From Pseudoalteromonas rubra (GTDB lineage: Bacteria; Pseudomonadota; Gammaproteobacteria; Enterobacterales; Alteromonadaceae): a DNA stretch of 64,000 bases. The stretch covers positions 1-64,000 of the forward strand of contig NZ_CP045429.1 in assembly GCF_005886805.2 (NCBI RefSeq), written 5' to 3'. Below the pieces are notes generated by a model. That model was not told the origin of the DNA. It did not search any database and saw only the letters and a program-made list of their open reading frames with translations. This document shows, one piece after another, positions 61,848 to 64,000 of the stretch. Position numbers and translations under genes: made by a program. Numbering within the stretch: position 1 is the first letter of the stretch; the number at the start of each line of letters is the position of its first letter.

Positions 61848-64000
61848 GTTTACAAGCATCATATGGGGGATTTTTGCACTGCTTGCTAGTGGATCCGCTT
61901 TTGCCGGCAATTTAACGGAAAGAGAGATCAGAGACAGGGAAAAATACTGTACAAACAATACTTACACTAGACTCCAGCCTGAGGGAGGGGGCGTTATTGA
62001 AGTGCCGGTTCAGATAGTCGATAACCAGGGTGATGATCCGGGCCTTGGGGCAAACTTTTTCGAGTTGTCTTTGACAGATTTGACGGCTGGTAAAACGGCT
62101 ATGCTGTTTGACCGGAGTAAGAGGGCGCATACCCATAATTATACGGCCAAGCTGTCCAAGCCTCATTTGTATAAGTTAAATGCACAGTACTTCTTCTGGA
62201 AAAGTAATGACACTGGTGGTAGCTCAGGTGGGAGTTCAGGAGGTGATTCAGGAGGTGATTCAGGAGGTGACTCAGGTGTAATTGGGCCTGTGTGTGACCC
62301 TAACAAAGAAAAATGTGACGATGTTGTCTCTGTCGGGCTTTCCTCTGAACCAGGAGAAGACAGTGTTTTTGAAACCACGGTTTTTTGTACCAACCTGATT
62401 TCCGTTTTGCCTCGAAAGTATCCGAATATAGCCTGGAGCAGTTCCGTTGAGGGAAAACAGCTGGCGTTGAGTGCCAGTGACACCGGTGAAGGGTACGAGC
62501 TTGAATCTCTGGATATCTGTTTACTGGACTCAGCAGGCAACTGTGAGCAAACACTTGTCTGTACCAGCAATACCACAGGACGATGCAGTGGCTTCAATAA
62601 CAGCAACCCAATTACTGCCACTTTCCGCTATGAGCTGGGGTATGGGCAGAGCCGCAGATTCAGGGCAACGGCCACAGATCAGCATGGTTTATCCTCAACT
62701 TTTGAGTACCAATCTGCCACTATCACTGAAGACAACACCAGCTCAAGCGTCTCTCTGACACTGTATAACATGGACGGCCAGCCGCTGGAAAATGACGTAA
62801 TGCTGTCTGGTGAGCAAGATATCATAGCCGTTGCGCATGTTCAGGACCAGGATGAAACGTCGGCCAACTGGCCCAGCTCAGCCACGCTGAAAGTAAATGC
62901 CAATAATGTTGCCCTGAACAATCGCACGAATTCCCTCACTTTAAGCACAGGGTCGCTGAATGCGCAGTGCTTCAAGTCTGGCAACGCAACGGTAAATAGA
63001 AGCGATACGTACTGTTATCGGCAAGTTCGTATCTCAAGCACGACTCGGTTTAAGGCATTAGCCGGAGGAGGGGAATCCAACGAGATTGCGATTAATGTGG
63101 CAACCCGGCCTAACCTGACCAACGTATCCCTCCGGGACGATGTCGTTTTGCCGGGTACCTCGCTTAAGCTGGCGTTTTCCGTGGTTGATGACAGTCAGGC
63201 TGTAAGTAAAGACCGAATTTCAGTGTGCTACATGCCGCGCGCAGCGTCGTCTGCCACGCTGACCAGCTGCGAAGGGGCCACTTCGGTGAGCAGCGCTTTA
63301 GTACAGGGGCAAAATAACACCTATACCGCAGAGTTCTCAGTGCCACAGCCCGGGCGTTACCACCTGTTAGTCCTGGTGAATGACAACTCCGGGTTAACGG
63401 ATGCTCAGGCGCGCTCTTCGCTGACCTTTTCCACTATCCAAAGTGCGGGCGTTGCGCTGCATGTCCCGAACCCGGATGACCTTAACCCGTCCGAAGGGTT
63501 GCAGCGAATGCGGGGCACAGCGTTCGAAGAAGAGATCCTGGTTGGTGCATTAAGTTCTGAACCTGGTTATCTGTGCCGCGTAGCCTTGTTCAGTGAAGAG
63601 GCTGGTGGAGAGATTGCCAGCGCAGTCGTAGAGCAGGCATTACCCAACCTGGAAGATGACAATAACAGACTGGTCGCAAAACTCACCTGGTCACCTTCGT
63701 CACACCTGCCAAAAAACTTGAACGTAAAGGCCAGGGCTTATTTGCGACAGGGCAGTGTGTGTAGTGCCTCTACTGAGCGGGCCGTTGACAGTGTCGCGTC
63801 TTATTCATTTACACTGAATTCTGAGGTCCCCACGAACCCACAAGTGGTGCTGGAGCATGATGGCACTGCATCTCCGGGTGTGATCAAGATCACGCTAGCA
63901 AGGCGTGACGCAGATCATGCCAACCAGTATGAGCTTTACGAGTTTGTTGGCACCGCAGATCAAGCATGGGATCATGACCTGACAAACTGGCATCGCGCTG
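61840..64000 (+). CDS. Large secreted Ig-like protein, 3' end cut by window
   Basis: The ATG at 61840 overlaps the end of the preceding gene by 8 nt. The frame is open to base 64000 (at least 720 residues) and continues beyond. The signal peptide MSKFTSIIWGIFALLASGSA (cleavage near AFA) is followed by a small N-terminal domain. A Gly/Ser/Asp linker of five 4-residue units lies at about 126-145. Repeated beta-rich domains with many Cys pairs and Ig/cadherin-like strands follow, ending in a segment (HANQYELYEFVGT) like the fibronectin type of its upstream neighbour. The layout suggests a large surface or secreted protein, perhaps an adhesin or the N-terminal part of an RHS-type toxin; the C-terminus needed to decide is outside the window. 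Confidence 0.8.
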   Translation, partial: MSKFTSIIWGIFALLASGSAFAGNLTEREIRDREKYCTNNTYTRLQPEGGGVIEVPVQIVDNQGDDPGLGANFFELSLTDLTAGKTAMLFDRSKRAHTHNYTAKLSKPHLYKLNAQYFFWKSNDTGGSSGGSSGGDSGGDSGGDSGVIGPVCDPNKEKCDDVVSVGLSSEPGEDSVFETTVFCTNLISVLPRKYPNIAWSSSVEGKQLALSASDTGEGYELESLDICLLDSAGNCEQTLVCTSNTTGRCSGFNNSNPITATFRYELGYGQSRRFRATATDQHGLSSTFEYQSATITEDNTSSSVSLTLYNMDGQPLENDVMLSGEQDIIAVAHVQDQDETSANWPSSATLKVNANNVALNNRTNSLTLSTGSLNAQCFKSGNATVNRSDTYCYRQVRISSTTRFKALAGGGESNEIAINVATRPNLTNVSLRDDVVLPGTSLKLAFSVVDDSQAVSKDRISVCYMPRAASSATLTSCEGATSVSSALVQGQNNTYTAEFSVPQPGRYHLLVLVNDNSGLTDAQARSSLTFSTIQSAGVALHVPNPDDLNPSEGLQRMRGTAFEEEILVGALSSEPGYLCRVALFSEEAGGEIASAVVEQALPNLEDDNNRLVAKLTWSPSSHLPKNLNVKARAYLRQGSVCSASTERAVDSVASYSFTLNSEVPTNPQVVLEHDGTASPGVIKITLARRDADHANQYELYEFVGTADQAWDHDLTNWHRA
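62215..62274 (+). repeat. 12-nt tandem repeat coding a Gly-Gly-Asp-Ser linker
   Basis: Five units of 12 nt. The last three (62239-62274) are GGAGGTGATTCA with one T/C change; the first two are degenerate (GGTGGTAGCTCA, GGTGGGAGTTCA). In frame they encode GGSS/GGSS/GGDS/GGDS/GGDS. Such repeats change copy number by slippage without a frameshift, giving linkers of variable length. Confidence 0.9.

Overview
The window is chromosomal DNA from a marine gammaproteobacterium of order Alteromonadales, almost certainly Pseudoalteromonas. I judge this from the 16S rRNA sequence, the gene orders (dnaA-dnaN-recF-gyrB, glyQS, fadBA-pepQ-yigZ-trkH, trkA-rsmB-fmt-def / lysM-dprA-smg, yrdD-tsaC-hemF ... aroE-yrdB-yrdA) and the protein sequences. 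Base 1 is the GTG start of dnaA, so this is the conventional start of a closed chromosome. The origin itself is expected just upstream, outside the window.

Bases 1-9.3 kb hold the replication block (dnaA, dnaN, recF, gyrB) and the glycyl-tRNA synthetase pair. Two perfect 16-bp parS centromere sites lie inside recF. From 9.3 to 34.6 kb the order is mostly conserved housekeeping: a lipoprotein, tusA, the fatty-acid oxidation operon fadBA, slt, pepQ, yigZ, trkH, an unknown gene and a PilZ gene, the leftward operon def-fmt-rsmB-trkA, then rightward lysM-dprA-smg and yrdD-tsaC-hemF. A leftward pair (truncated haemoglobin and a chemoreceptor with a CXXCH haem motif) sits between hemF and aroE. aroE, yrdB and yrdA close the block.

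Bases 34.6-46.8 kb hold two complete, directly repeated rRNA operons (16S-23S-5S) about 6.64 kb apart. Neither has a tRNA gene in its spacer. Each has two promoters, boxA sites and a terminator. The 1.3-kb gap between them holds a MITE-like inverted repeat, a duplicated terminator and REP-like repeats. The two operons are nearly identical but show compensatory paired changes in 23S and in 5S helix I, and swapped hairpins in the leader and spacer.

Bases 46.8-64 kb are more strain-variable. They hold two paralogous six-cysteine lipoproteins and a Fur-controlled fagA-like/fumC operon under a 39-bp near-palindrome. Next come a methyltransferase, a FemAB-like acyltransferase and a leftward Lrp regulator-sensor kinase-secreted hydrolase operon. 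Divergent from that is a two-gene operon: a PrnB/IDO-like haem protein (DUF1864) with a kynureninase-like PLP enzyme. This looks like a compact tryptophan-modifying system and is the best candidate here for something undescribed. An MBL-fold hydrolase and two overlapping genes for large secreted beta-rich proteins follow, the second cut by the window end.

No CRISPR array, tRNA gene, prophage, transposase gene or integron was found.
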